Assembly (NCBI RefSeq): GCF_000299875.1
Contig: NZ_AMRK01000001.1
Location: 558,001-622,000 of the forward strand
DNA length: 64,000 bases
From: Celeribacter baekdonensis B30
GTDB lineage: Bacteria; Pseudomonadota; Alphaproteobacteria; Rhodobacterales; Rhodobacteraceae
Direction: 5' to 3'
Positions 45,560-54,371 of this stretch are shown one piece after another. A program made the position numbers and the translations under genes. The first letter of the stretch is position 1. Each line of letters begins with the position of its first letter. The notes beneath the pieces were generated by a model that saw nothing but the letters and a program-made list of their open reading frames with translations, made no database searches and was not told the DNA's origin.

Positions 45560-46735
45560 ATGCTGCGCTTGTTTGCGTTGACGGCTACTGGTGTGTTGAT
45601 GTCATCGACAGCCTTTGCCGAAATCCGGATTGCCCATGTCTATGGCAAAACCGGTTCGCTGGAGGCCTATGCCGCCCAGTCGCACAATGGTCTGATGTTG
45701 GGGCTGGAATATGCCACCAACGGCACCATGGAGATCAACGGCGAGAAGATCGTCTTGATCGAGAAGGACACCCAGCTGAAGCCGGATATCGGGCGCGCGC
45801 TGCTCGAAGAGGCCTATGGCGACGACGATGCACATATCGCCGTGGGTCCGGTCAGCTCGGGCGTGGCGTTGGCCATGCTGCCGGTGGCCGAAGAATACGA
45901 GCGTGTGCTGATCGTCGAGCCCGCGGTGGCGGATTCGATCACCGGCGAGAACTGGAATCCCTATATCTTCCGTACCGGTCGCAACTCCTCGCAGGACGCG
46001 ATTTCCAACGCGGTCGCTCTAGGTGGCGAGGGGGTGGTCGTGGCGACGCTGGCGCAGGATTATGCCTTCGGTCGTGACGGGGTCGCGGCCTTCCGCGAGG
46101 CGCTGGAAGAGACCGGCGCCACCATCGCCCACGAGGAATACGTGCCCACCGATACCACGGATTTCACTGCGGCGGCGGAGCGTATCTTCACCAACATGGC
46201 CGACTTGGAAGGGGAGAAGAAGCTCTTCATCATCTGGGCCGGGGGCGGCAATCCCATGGGCAAGATCAATGCCATGGAGCCTGAGCGATTTGGCATTGAG
46301 ATCGCCAGCGGCGGTAACATCCTTGCGGCGCTGAAAGCCCACAAGGAAATCCCAGGCATGGAGGGCGCAACCTACTACTACTACGAGATTCCGCAGAACC
46401 CGATCAACGAATGGCTGGTGAAGACCCATTTCGAGCGCTTCGACAGCCCGCCGGACTTCTTCACCGCCGGTGGTATGGCGGCGGGGTTGGCGATCGTTGA
46501 AGCGATCAAGCGGGCCGGTGGTGCCGAGGATACCGATGCGCTGATCGAGGCCATGGAGGGGATGACCTGGGAGACGCCGAAGGGCCCGATGCAGTTCCGC
46601 GTCGAGGACCACCAGGCGATGCAGTCCATGTATCACTTCCGGACCGAGATCCAGGACGGCAAGGACTATGGTGTGCCGGTTCTCGTGCGTGAGATCGGTA
46701 TGGATGAAATGAATATCCCGGTCCGCAACCAGTAA
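45560..46735 (+). CDS. Branched-chain-type ABC transporter substrate-binding protein
   Basis: This is a 391-residue periplasmic binding protein. The Sec signal peptide is MLRLFALTATGVLMSSTAFA, cleaved before EIRIAHV. The Peripla_BP_6 fold is clear (SHNGLMLGLEYATNGTMEIN, VGPVSSGVALAMLPVAEEYE, LAQDYAFGRDGVAAF, DFTAAAERIF). The ATG at 45560 follows GGGAGGAG; an earlier in-frame ATG lies inside the operator and would give an implausible leader. It should bind an amino acid, amide or aromatic/short-chain acid. The CoA ligase and crotonase further down favour an organic acid. Confidence 0.9.
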   Translation: MLRLFALTATGVLMSSTAFAEIRIAHVYGKTGSLEAYAAQSHNGLMLGLEYATNGTMEINGEKIVLIEKDTQLKPDIGRALLEEAYGDDDAHIAVGPVSSGVALAMLPVAEEYERVLIVEPAVADSITGENWNPYIFRTGRNSSQDAISNAVALGGEGVVVATLAQDYAFGRDGVAAFREALEETGATIAHEEYVPTDTTDFTAAAERIFTNMADLEGEKKLFIIWAGGGNPMGKINAMEPERFGIEIASGGNILAALKAHKEIPGMEGATYYYYEIPQNPINEWLVKTHFERFDSPPDFFTAGGMAAGLAIVEAIKRAGGAEDTDALIEAMEGMTWETPKGPMQFRVEDHQAMQSMYHFRTEIQDGKDYGVPVLVREIGMDEMNIPVRNQ

Positions 46736-46811
46736 CACGCGACGCGTGCCCTTCACTTGTGCCACCCCGGGCGGCCGATGCGGCGGCTCGGGGTACAAGG
46801 AAAAGAGACCC

Positions 46812-47576
46812 ATGACCCAGACACTTCTTGAGACCGATGCACTGACCGTGCGTTTCGGTGGCCATGTGGCTGTCGACGCGGTGTCGTCCAGCTTCCGCGC
46901 GGGCGAGTTGACCGCCATCGTTGGCCCGAACGGCGCGGGCAAGACCACCTATTTCAACCTGATCTCGGGGCAGATCCCCGCCAGTTCGGGGCGCGTGAAA
47001 CTGCTGGGCGAGGACATCACCCGGCTTGGCGTGGCGGACCGTTGTCGCCGCGGGCTTGGCCGTGCCTTCCAATTGACCAACCTGTTTCCCAGTCTGAGCG
47101 TGCTGGAGAACGTGCGCCTGGTCATCCAGTCCAAGCAGCACAAGGGGTTCGGCCTGTTCTCTATGGCCGATAGCCACCAGGAGCTGACCGTTGCCGCTAT
47201 GGCGATCCTGGAGCGGGTACGGCTGGACATCCAAAAGGGCCAGCTTGTCTCGGAGCTGTCACACGGGGACCAGCGTAAGCTGGAGGTTGCCCTGCTGATC
47301 GGCCTCGACCCGATGGTCTACATGTTCGACGAACCGACCGCCGGGATGAGCGTGGACGAGGCGCCGGTGATCCTTGACCTCATCGCGGAAATCAAGGCGG
47401 ACCGCGCGCGCACGGTATTGCTGGTCGAGCACAAGCTCGACGTGATCCGCAGCCTCGCCGACCGCATCATCGTCCTGCACAACGGGGCGCTGGCCGCCGA
47501 TGGACCGCCTGCCGAGGTCATGGCCTCCGCCGTGGTGCAGGAGGCCTATCTGGGCAAGGAGCTGGACCATGTCTGA
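46812..47576 (+). CDS. livG: ABC transporter ATP-binding protein (LivG-like)
   Basis: The 254-residue product has Walker A GPNGAGKTTYFN and the LivG-type loop FQLTNLFPSLSVLENVRL. The ABC signature is degenerate, ELSHGDQRKLEVALLI, as is usual in LivG, and Walker B is MVYMFDEPTAGMS. The C-terminal extension of LivG proteins is present. It starts 76 bases after the binding-protein gene and ends in an 8-base overlap with livF. Confidence 0.92.
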   Translation: MTQTLLETDALTVRFGGHVAVDAVSSSFRAGELTAIVGPNGAGKTTYFNLISGQIPASSGRVKLLGEDITRLGVADRCRRGLGRAFQLTNLFPSLSVLENVRLVIQSKQHKGFGLFSMADSHQELTVAAMAILERVRLDIQKGQLVSELSHGDQRKLEVALLIGLDPMVYMFDEPTAGMSVDEAPVILDLIAEIKADRARTVLLVEHKLDVIRSLADRIIVLHNGALAADGPPAEVMASAVVQEAYLGKELDHV

Positions 47577-48291
47577 GCCGATCCTTTCACTGCGCGGGTT
47601 GCACACCGACATCGCGCAATATCACATCCTCCAGGGCGTTGACCTCGAGGTGCCGCGCGGCCAGGTGACCATGCTGCTGGGGCGCAACGGCGTGGGCAAG
47701 ACCACGACGCTGAAATCGATTATGGGGCAGTGGAGCGCCAAGTCCGGCCAGATCCTCTATGATGGTCAGGACATAACCCGGCTGCCCGTCTCGGCGCGCG
47801 CCCGCGCTGGAATCGGTTTCGTGCCGGAGGACATGGGCATTTTCCGCGACCTGACGGTTGAGGAGAACATGGTGCTGGGCTGCACCACAGGGCCGCTCGA
47901 CCCCGCGCGCAAGGACTGGCTGTTGAGCGCCTTTCCGGCCCTAGGCACCTTCTGGCACAGCGAGGCGGGCAACCTCTCCGGCGGCCAGAAGCAGATGCTG
48001 TCCATCGCGCGTGCCATGGTAGAAGAGCGCAAGCTCTACCTGATCGACGAGCCGACCAAGGGACTTGCTCCCGCCATCGTCTCGACCATGGCCCAGGCGC
48101 TGCGGGAGCTGAAGGCGCAGGGTGCCTCCATCCTGTTGGTGGAACAGAATTTCTCGGTCGCCCGTGCCTTGGGCGACAGTGCCGCGGTCATGGACGACGG
48201 TCGGGTGATCTGGACCGGCGAAATGGCAGAACTTGCCGCAAACAAGGACCTGCAGGAGCGCCTGATGGGTTTGAGCATGGAGACGCACTGA
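47569..48291 (+). CDS. livF: ABC transporter ATP-binding protein (LivF-like)
   Basis: The 240-residue product has Walker A GRNGVGKTTTLKS, the signature LSGGQKQMLSIARAM, Walker B LYLIDEPTKGLAP and the switch region LLVEQNFSVA. With the LivG-like subunit it forms the ATPase heterodimer of a HAAT-family importer. It overlaps livG by eight bases, and the permease gene begins two bases after its stop. Confidence 0.93.
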   Translation: MSEPILSLRGLHTDIAQYHILQGVDLEVPRGQVTMLLGRNGVGKTTTLKSIMGQWSAKSGQILYDGQDITRLPVSARARAGIGFVPEDMGIFRDLTVEENMVLGCTTGPLDPARKDWLLSAFPALGTFWHSEAGNLSGGQKQMLSIARAMVEERKLYLIDEPTKGLAPAIVSTMAQALRELKAQGASILLVEQNFSVARALGDSAAVMDDGRVIWTGEMAELAANKDLQERLMGLSMETH

Positions 48292-48292
48292 C

Positions 48293-49324
48293 ATGACCCT
48301 TGCCCCTGACCACAAGCCGACCTTCGCCAATCTCAGCCTCACCGACCGGCTGGGCAAGGCCATGCCGGTCATACTTGTTCCGATCCTGATCGTGCTCGGC
48401 TTCGTTGCCATCGGTGCGCCCTCGTCCTGGCTGACGTTGACGGTGTCCGGCCTGGCAATGGGCATGATGATCTTCATCATGGCCTCCGGCCTGACGCTGG
48501 TCTTCGGCCTCATGGACGTGATCAACTTTGGCCATGGCGCCTTCATCTCTGTCGGTGCTTTCGTCGGCGTGTCTGTGCTGATCGCCTTGGGCGACTGGAC
48601 CGGTGCCGCCTCTCTCCTGCTGAACATGGCGGCGATCCTGCTGGCCGTGGTGGCGGCCATGGCCGTGACTGGTGCTCTCGGCTGGGGCTTCGAGAGGGTC
48701 ATCGTGAAGCCGGTCTACGGTGCCCATCTCAAGCAGATTCTGGTGACGGTCGGCGGGCTGATCGTCATTGAGCAGCTGATCTATGTGATCTGGGGGCCGG
48801 ATGAGATCTTCATCAACCGTCCGGAAATGCTGAAAGGAGCGGTGACTTTCGCCGGGGCGGCGATGGAGAAATACCGCCTGCTGGCGGTGGGGATCGGCCT
48901 TGTGCTCTTCATCGCGATGCGCATGGTTCTCCGCCGCACCAAGATCGGCCTGATTGTCCGCGCCGGGGTCGAGAACGGCCCCATGGTTGAGGCGCTGGGG
49001 TACCGCCTGCGCATTGTCTTCGTCGGCGTGTTCATCGCAGGCTCGGCCCTGGCGGGTCTGGGTGGCGTGATGTGGGGGCTCTACCAGGAGGTGATCACCG
49101 CCGGGATGGGCGAGGAGATGATGGTTCTGGTCTTCATCGTGGCAATCATCGGTGGGCTGGGCTCTGTCGAGGGGGCCTTCATCGGCGCGCTGCTGGTGGG
49201 GCTGCTCCAGAACTACGTTGCCTTTCTGGAACCGAAACTGGCGCTGGTGTCGAACATCGCGCTGATGACCACAATCCTGATGTGGCGGCCGCAAGGCATG
49301 CTGCCTGTCGTGAAGGCAAAATGA
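48293..49324 (+). CDS. livH: ABC transporter permease (LivH-like)
   Basis: The 343-residue, highly hydrophobic protein has the LivH hallmarks SGLTLVFGLMDVINFGHGAF near the N-terminus and IVAIIGGLGSVEGAFIGALL near the C-terminus, with about eight membrane segments. The N-terminal 30 residues are a longer cytosolic lead than usual. It pairs with the LivM-like permease, whose ATG comes two bases after this stop. Confidence 0.93.
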   Translation: MTLAPDHKPTFANLSLTDRLGKAMPVILVPILIVLGFVAIGAPSSWLTLTVSGLAMGMMIFIMASGLTLVFGLMDVINFGHGAFISVGAFVGVSVLIALGDWTGAASLLLNMAAILLAVVAAMAVTGALGWGFERVIVKPVYGAHLKQILVTVGGLIVIEQLIYVIWGPDEIFINRPEMLKGAVTFAGAAMEKYRLLAVGIGLVLFIAMRMVLRRTKIGLIVRAGVENGPMVEALGYRLRIVFVGVFIAGSALAGLGGVMWGLYQEVITAGMGEEMMVLVFIVAIIGGLGSVEGAFIGALLVGLLQNYVAFLEPKLALVSNIALMTTILMWRPQGMLPVVKAK

Positions 49325-49325
49325 G

Positions 49326-50384
49326 ATGATCGTTAAACTTCTTTCCGGGGATCAGCCGCGCTCTGTCCTCCTGACCCTGCTGCTTCTGGTGACCCTGGTC
49401 TGTCTGGCTGGCGCGCCCTTCCTTTTTGACGGCGTGCGCGCGCTGGACACGGCGGCGCGGATCTGCATCTTCATCGTTCTGGCGGCGAGCTACGATCTGT
49501 TGTTGGGCTATGGCGGCATCGTCAGCTTTGCCCATACCATGTTCTTCGGTCTCGGCGCCTACGGGGTGGCACTGGCGTCGTCGCATATGGGGCGCGGCTT
49601 TGATGCGCTGCTGGTTGGCTCCGTGTCCGGCACCGTGGCTGCGATCATCCTGGCGCTGCTGATCGGGCTCTTCAGCCTGCGGGTGCGGGCGATCTTTTTC
49701 GCGATGATCACCTTGGCTGTGGCCTCGGCTCTGGCGGTGCTGGTCTCGCAGTTCTCCGGTCTGACCGGTGGCGAGGACGGGCTGACCTACAAGATTCCGC
49801 GCGCCCTGACCTCGGCCAACCGGATGGGCGAATTCATGGGCACGCAGATCAGCGGCAAAATTCTGAACTACTATCTGGTGTTCACCGCTGCGCTGATCCT
49901 GTTCCTACTGCTGCTGCGCATCGTGAACTCACCTTTCGGGCGGGTGCTGCAGGCGATCCGCGAGAACGACTTCCGCGCCGAGGCCATCGGGTACCGGGTG
50001 ATCTGGTATCGCACCATGGCCACCTGCCTCTCGGCAGCGGTTGCTGCCCTGGCCGGGAGCCTCTTTGCGATCTGGCTGCGCTATGTCGGGCCGGACACCA
50101 CGCTGAGCTTCGAGATCATGCTGGACATCCTGTTGATGGTGGTGATCGGCGGGATGGGCACCATGTACGGTGCGGTGATCGGGGCGACGCTGTTCATCCT
50201 AGCGCAGACCTATCTGCAGAATCTGATGGGAAGTGCCTCTGAGGCCACCTCGGCCCTGCCACTGGTGCCTGATTTGCTGAACCCGGACCGCTGGTTGATG
50301 TGGCTGGGAGTGCTGTTCATTCTCAGCGTCTATTTCTTCCCTACGGGCATCGTGGGCCGGCTGCGCGAGCGCCGTGCATCGTGA
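49326..50384 (+). CDS. livM: ABC transporter permease (LivM-like)
   Basis: The 352-residue membrane protein has the LivM motifs SYDLLLGYGGIVSFAHTMFF and SGLTGGEDGLTYKIPRAL. It also has QAIRENDFRAEAIGYRVIWY and VVIGGMGTMYGAVIGATLF. These are the second permease of branched-chain amino-acid-type importers. Its TGA overlaps the GTG start of the hydrolase gene (GTGA), so hydrolase translation depends on it. Confidence 0.93.
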   Translation: MIVKLLSGDQPRSVLLTLLLLVTLVCLAGAPFLFDGVRALDTAARICIFIVLAASYDLLLGYGGIVSFAHTMFFGLGAYGVALASSHMGRGFDALLVGSVSGTVAAIILALLIGLFSLRVRAIFFAMITLAVASALAVLVSQFSGLTGGEDGLTYKIPRALTSANRMGEFMGTQISGKILNYYLVFTAALILFLLLLRIVNSPFGRVLQAIRENDFRAEAIGYRVIWYRTMATCLSAAVAALAGSLFAIWLRYVGPDTTLSFEIMLDILLMVVIGGMGTMYGAVIGATLFILAQTYLQNLMGSASEATSALPLVPDLLNPDRWLMWLGVLFILSVYFFPTGIVGRLRERRAS

Positions 50385-51169
50385 CGGTTCCGGTTCTCTT
50401 CCTGCATGGCTGGGCCATGAATGGCGCGCTCTTTGACGATATTGCCGGGCGGCTGGGCACGGACTTCGATTGCCATGCGCCCGACCTGCCGGGCCATGGC
50501 AGCCGGGCCGCGGCAGAGCCCAGCCTCGACAATTGTGCGGCGGTAGCCCGGCAGTGGATCGAGCGGCTCGATCGGCCGCTCCTGGTCGGCTGGTCCATGG
50601 GGGCAGCGGTCGCCTGGCGCCACCTGTCCCGGTACGGCACCGGTGGGGTGCGCGGGCTGGTCACCATCGACATGAGCCCACGCATGCTGCCGGACGCGAA
50701 CTGGGATCTGGGGCTGATCGGCCAGAGCTCCGCGGCGATCCTGACGACCTCCGAGAAGATCGTGCCGCGCTGGTCCGTCATGGCCGAGCGCATTGCCTGC
50801 AACATGTACGCGCGCGACAGCGAGCCGACGGTCAGCCGCGAGACGATCCGGGACCTGCTTCTGGCGCAGGACCCCGAACGCCTGCGCGCGCTCTGGGACG
50901 ATTTGACCGCCATGGACGAGCGCCGAACGATGGCCGGGATCAACATCCCTTATCTCGTTTGCACTGGCGCCCGGAGCCGCCTTTACAGCCAGAAGGTGGC
51001 GCATTGGATCGCGGCACAGGCGGGGCGGGCGCGGGTCGCACGCTTTGACCACTCCGGCCATTCGCCGCACCTAGAAGAGCCCGAGGCCTTCAGCGATGCC
51101 CTCCGGTGCTTCGTGGCACGGGAGGGGCTGGCACAAATGGTCCAAGAGCAGGAGGGCAACACCCCATGA
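50381..51169 (+). CDS. Alpha/beta hydrolase (BioH/carboxylesterase-like)
   Basis: This is a 262-residue protein. The oxyanion region is VLFLHGWAMNGALFDD, the nucleophile elbow LLVGWSMGAAVAW (Ser), the acid probably the Asp near DERRTMAG or earlier, and the catalytic His is in FDHSGHSPHLEEPEAF. The GWSMGA elbow resembles BioH-type esterases. The GTG at 50381 overlaps the livM stop. Within this operon it may cleave an ester or amide of the imported compound, or act as a thioesterase at the end of the pathway. Confidence 0.82.
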   Translation: MTVPVLFLHGWAMNGALFDDIAGRLGTDFDCHAPDLPGHGSRAAAEPSLDNCAAVARQWIERLDRPLLVGWSMGAAVAWRHLSRYGTGGVRGLVTIDMSPRMLPDANWDLGLIGQSSAAILTTSEKIVPRWSVMAERIACNMYARDSEPTVSRETIRDLLLAQDPERLRALWDDLTAMDERRTMAGINIPYLVCTGARSRLYSQKVAHWIAAQAGRARVARFDHSGHSPHLEEPEAFSDALRCFVAREGLAQMVQEQEGNTP

Positions 51170-51762
51170 CCAGACAGACAGGGGCCAGACCCAAGACAAA
51201 ACGCGGCATCGAGCGGCGCGCCAAGATTCTCGCCGCCGCCGAGCAAGTGATCGGGGAAAAAGGGTTCAACGCCGCCTCCATCGCCGACATCACCCGTGCG
51301 GCGGGGACCGCGTTGGGGACCTTCTACATCTATTTCTCCGGTAAGGACGTGCTGTTCCGCGAGCTGGTGCAGGACATGGGGCGCGCCACCCGGTCGCAGG
51401 CAGCGGAACGCATTGCGGGTGCGGCCAACCGGCTGGAAGCGGAGCGCGCCGGTCTGGAGGCCTATCTGACCGTCGTGCGCGACCGTCCAATGCAATACCG
51501 CATCGTCGAGGAGGCCCGTTTCGTCGATCCCGACGCTTACCGCGACTACTACATGGCCTTCGGTAAGGTCTACGCCGAGCAACTGGAGAAGGCCGAGCGC
51601 CGGGGCGAGATCTCGGCCGGTGACGCCGAGGTGCGCGCCTGGGCGCTGATGGGCATTGCCAAGGCCCTGGGCGAGCGTTTCGTGCTCTGGGAAGAGGAGG
51701 TCGATATCGAACGCGTGGTGACGGAGACGCATGCCTTCATCTGCAAGGGGCTGGCACCATGA
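51166..51762 (+). CDS. TetR/AcrR-family transcriptional regulator
   Basis: This is a 198-residue protein. The N-terminal HTH is RRAKILAAAEQVIGEKGFNA then SIADITRAAGTALGTFYIYF, the standard TetR DNA-binding domain. The C-terminal part is an all-helical ligand pocket. It is encoded inside the operon with ATGA overlaps on both sides, so it is made together with the enzymes it probably controls. The perfect palindrome at 45501-45520 is its likely operator. The ligand is likely the substrate or its CoA ester. Confidence 0.92.
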   Translation: MTRQTGARPKTKRGIERRAKILAAAEQVIGEKGFNAASIADITRAAGTALGTFYIYFSGKDVLFRELVQDMGRATRSQAAERIAGAANRLEAERAGLEAYLTVVRDRPMQYRIVEEARFVDPDAYRDYYMAFGKVYAEQLEKAERRGEISAGDAEVRAWALMGIAKALGERFVLWEEEVDIERVVTETHAFICKGLAP

Positions 51763-52526
51763 CCGATCTGATTTCCTGCGAAATCCTTGACCTTCCCGGT
51801 GGGGAGGCCTGCTTTCGGATCACCATGACGGCCCCGCGCGCCAATGCACTGGAACCGGGCTTGCTGGCGGCGCTGCATGCTGCGTTCGATGCACTGGAAC
51901 GCTCCGGCGCGCAGAAGGCGCTGATCTGCGGCGGACGAAATTTTTCCACCGGCGGCGACGTGGGCAGGTTCTTAGAGGCGGTACAAGAGGGCCGCGCAGA
52001 GGACTACGCCCGGGCGGTGGTGCCGGTCCTGCAGGACCTGATTGCCCGCATGATCGCCATGCCCGTGGTCATCGCGACCGCCCTGTGCGGCGCTGCGACC
52101 GGCGGCTCGGCGGGCCTGCTCTTTGGCTCCGATCTCACCGTGGCGGCACCCGGCGCCTTTGTGCAACCCTATTACGGCACCATGGGTTTCGCGCCTGATG
52201 GTGGCTGGACTGTTGTCCTGCCGGAGCTGATTGGCACCGCACAGGCGCGGGGCTGGCTGATGGCCAACCACCGGCACGAGGTAGAGGAACTGCTGCGCCT
52301 GGGGTTGGTGCAGGCCGTGGATGAGGCGCCCGAGACCCGGGCGCTGGCCCTGCTGGGCGCGATCGAGACGGGCTCTGCGCTGGCGACCAAGGCGATCCTC
52401 TGGAACGCCCCTCGACGGGCAGCCCTGCGCGCCGGGCTGGATGCGGAAACCTCGGCCTTTCTCGACCTGATCGGGCGACAGGCGACTCTGTCGCGCATGA
52501 AACAGTTTCTTCAACCGAGTGGATGA
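51759..52526 (+). CDS. Crotonase-family protein, PaaG-like (enoyl-CoA isomerase/hydratase)
   Basis: The 255-residue product has the crotonase oxyanion loops ICGGRNFSTGGDVGRF and ALCGAATGGSAGLLFGSD. The first catalytic Glu of classical hydratases is replaced in the GGSAG loop. The second segment reads YGTMGFAPDGGWTVVLPEL with an Asp, as in PaaG-type isomerases. So double-bond isomerisation, or a specialised hydratase or lyase, is more likely than standard beta-oxidation hydration. It overlaps both neighbours by four bases. Confidence 0.85.
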   Translation: MTDLISCEILDLPGGEACFRITMTAPRANALEPGLLAALHAAFDALERSGAQKALICGGRNFSTGGDVGRFLEAVQEGRAEDYARAVVPVLQDLIARMIAMPVVIATALCGAATGGSAGLLFGSDLTVAAPGAFVQPYYGTMGFAPDGGWTVVLPELIGTAQARGWLMANHRHEVEELLRLGLVQAVDEAPETRALALLGAIETGSALATKAILWNAPRRAALRAGLDAETSAFLDLIGRQATLSRMKQFLQPSG

Positions 52527-54022
52527 TTGCGATGTTTGATCTGATTCCGGATATGGCTGCGAAACGGGCGGAGTTGACACCCGAAGCCCTTGCCTTTCAC
52601 GACACCACGACGGGCCGCGACTGGAGCTTTGCCCGGATCAACGAAGCAGCCAATGCGGTTGCCGACGGGTTCTTGGCACGCGGCTTGGCCGAGGGCGATC
52701 GCGTTGCCATCCTTTGCCAAAACCGGGCGGAGTTCTTTATCACGCTCTTCGCCTGTCAGAAGACCGGTATCATTCTCTGCCCGCTGAACTGGCGCCAGCC
52801 GGTGAGAGAGCTGGCGCAGACCCTCGCGCCGGTGGGCGTGTCGCTGATGCTGACTGATGCGGCCTTCGTCGCCACGGCTCGCGACACAGCCGAGGCGCTC
52901 GGCGTATCGGTTCTGACACTGGAAGAGGACCTCGCCAGATGGATCGAGGTGGGCGGCCCAGCGCTGACGGCACCTGTCCCGTCAGAGCGGCCCTGGTATC
53001 TGCTCTTCACCTCCGGCACCACAGGGCTGCCGAAATCTGTGATCCAGACCGCGCGCATGGCTTGGGTCAATACGGTCAATATCGGGCAGGCCATCAACAT
53101 CGCCTCCACCGACCGGGCGGTCTGCTACCTGCCGCTCTTCCACACCGCCGGCATCAATCTTTATACGCTGCCGATCTTCCTGAGCGGCGGCAGCTCCACC
53201 ATCCTGCCGAAGTTCGAGGTCGGTGTGGTGCGGCACCTGCTGGCATCGGGGCAGATCAACCAGTTTTTTGGCGTGCCCGCGATCTATCAGGAGCTCTCGC
53301 TGATGGCGGATATCGGTGCGATGGACTGGGCGTCGATCCGTTGCGGCTGTGGCGGGGCACCACTGTCGGAGCCGCTGATCCGCTTTTTCGCGGAGAAGGG
53401 TGCCAAGGTCCTGAACGGCATGGGCATGACGGAGACCGGTCCGACCGTCTTCCTGATGGACCCGGTCCAAGCCGATCGGAAAATCGGCTCTGTCGGGAAG
53501 CCGCAAAGCCTGGTGGAGGTGCGCTTGGCCGGTGTCCCCGACGGGGCCGAGGGTGTGGGCGAGTTGCAGCTGCGCGGGCCGGGCATCACGCCGGGCTACT
53601 TCGGCAACCCCGAGGCCACGCGCAAGACCTTCACCTCGGACGGCTGGCTGGCGACGGGGGACGTCGCGCGACGGGATGCGGATGGCTACTACTTCATCGT
53701 TGATCGCATCAAGGACATGTTCATCTCTGGCGGCGAAAATATTTACCCCGCCGAGGTCGAGCGCGTGCTGAACCAACACCCTGCCATCCTTGAAGTGGCG
53801 ATCGTGGGCGTGGCGGACCAGAAATGGGGGGAGGTCGGCGCGGCCTTCGTCATGCTGAGGCCCGGCCAGAGCCTCGATCCGACCACGCTGCGGCCCTGGT
53901 GCCGGGAACGGCTGGCCGGATACAAGGTGCCCGCGCATGTGCGGATCGTCGCGGATTTTCCGCGCACGGCGGCGGGCAAGATATGCAAACCCAAGCTGCA
54001 TGAGGGTCTCGAGAATGATTGA
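52523..54022 (+). CDS. AMP-forming acyl-CoA ligase
   Basis: The 499-residue product has the P-loop LFTSGTTGLPKS, the A5 motif GMGMTETGPT, the A7/A8 region DGWLATGDVARRDADGYYFI with DRIKDMFISGGENIYPAEVE, and the terminal catalytic Lys in RTAAGKICKPKL. It belongs to the fatty/aromatic acid-CoA ligase group. It would activate the acid imported or released upstream. ATG at 52523 overlaps the crotonase stop; an ATG nine bases later is equally possible. It overlaps the first hot-dog gene by eight bases. Confidence 0.92.
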   Translation: MIAMFDLIPDMAAKRAELTPEALAFHDTTTGRDWSFARINEAANAVADGFLARGLAEGDRVAILCQNRAEFFITLFACQKTGIILCPLNWRQPVRELAQTLAPVGVSLMLTDAAFVATARDTAEALGVSVLTLEEDLARWIEVGGPALTAPVPSERPWYLLFTSGTTGLPKSVIQTARMAWVNTVNIGQAINIASTDRAVCYLPLFHTAGINLYTLPIFLSGGSSTILPKFEVGVVRHLLASGQINQFFGVPAIYQELSLMADIGAMDWASIRCGCGGAPLSEPLIRFFAEKGAKVLNGMGMTETGPTVFLMDPVQADRKIGSVGKPQSLVEVRLAGVPDGAEGVGELQLRGPGITPGYFGNPEATRKTFTSDGWLATGDVARRDADGYYFIVDRIKDMFISGGENIYPAEVERVLNQHPAILEVAIVGVADQKWGEVGAAFVMLRPGQSLDPTTLRPWCRERLAGYKVPAHVRIVADFPRTAAGKICKPKLHEGLEND

Positions 54023-54371
54023 TTTGCAAGAGCGGTGGTCGCCGACGCAGGCGGATTTCGACGCCTTCGCCGCCGTGTCGGGGGATGACAACGCGATCCA
54101 TGTCGACCCGGCTTTCTGCGCCGAAACCACCTTCGGACGCACGGTCAGCCACGGCATGCTTCTTTACGCAAAGCTCAGTGGGATGTTGAAACGGCATGAC
54201 GCGGGACTGGCTCAGGTCAGCCAGACGCTGATGTTCCCGAACCCGGCCTTCACGGGTGAGGAGTTGATCCTGAACATCAAGGAGGATGCCCCAGGGCACC
54301 TGCGGATGCAGGTCACCCGCGCGCAGGACGGTGCCGAATGCCTTACGGGGGAGGCGGTGGTGACATGTTGA
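54015..54371 (+). CDS. MaoC-like (R)-specific enoyl-CoA hydratase
   Basis: This 118-residue hot-dog protein carries the hydratase-2 motif: FAAVSGDDNAIHVDPAF followed by FGRTVSHGMLLYAKLSG. The D...H pair (D in SGDDN and H in IHVDP) is the expected catalytic dyad. It would hydrate a trans-2-enoyl-CoA to the (R)-3-hydroxyacyl-CoA. It overlaps the ligase stop by eight bases and the next gene by seven, implying a coupled pair. Confidence 0.87.
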   Translation: MIDLQERWSPTQADFDAFAAVSGDDNAIHVDPAFCAETTFGRTVSHGMLLYAKLSGMLKRHDAGLAQVSQTLMFPNPAFTGEELILNIKEDAPGHLRMQVTRAQDGAECLTGEAVVTC

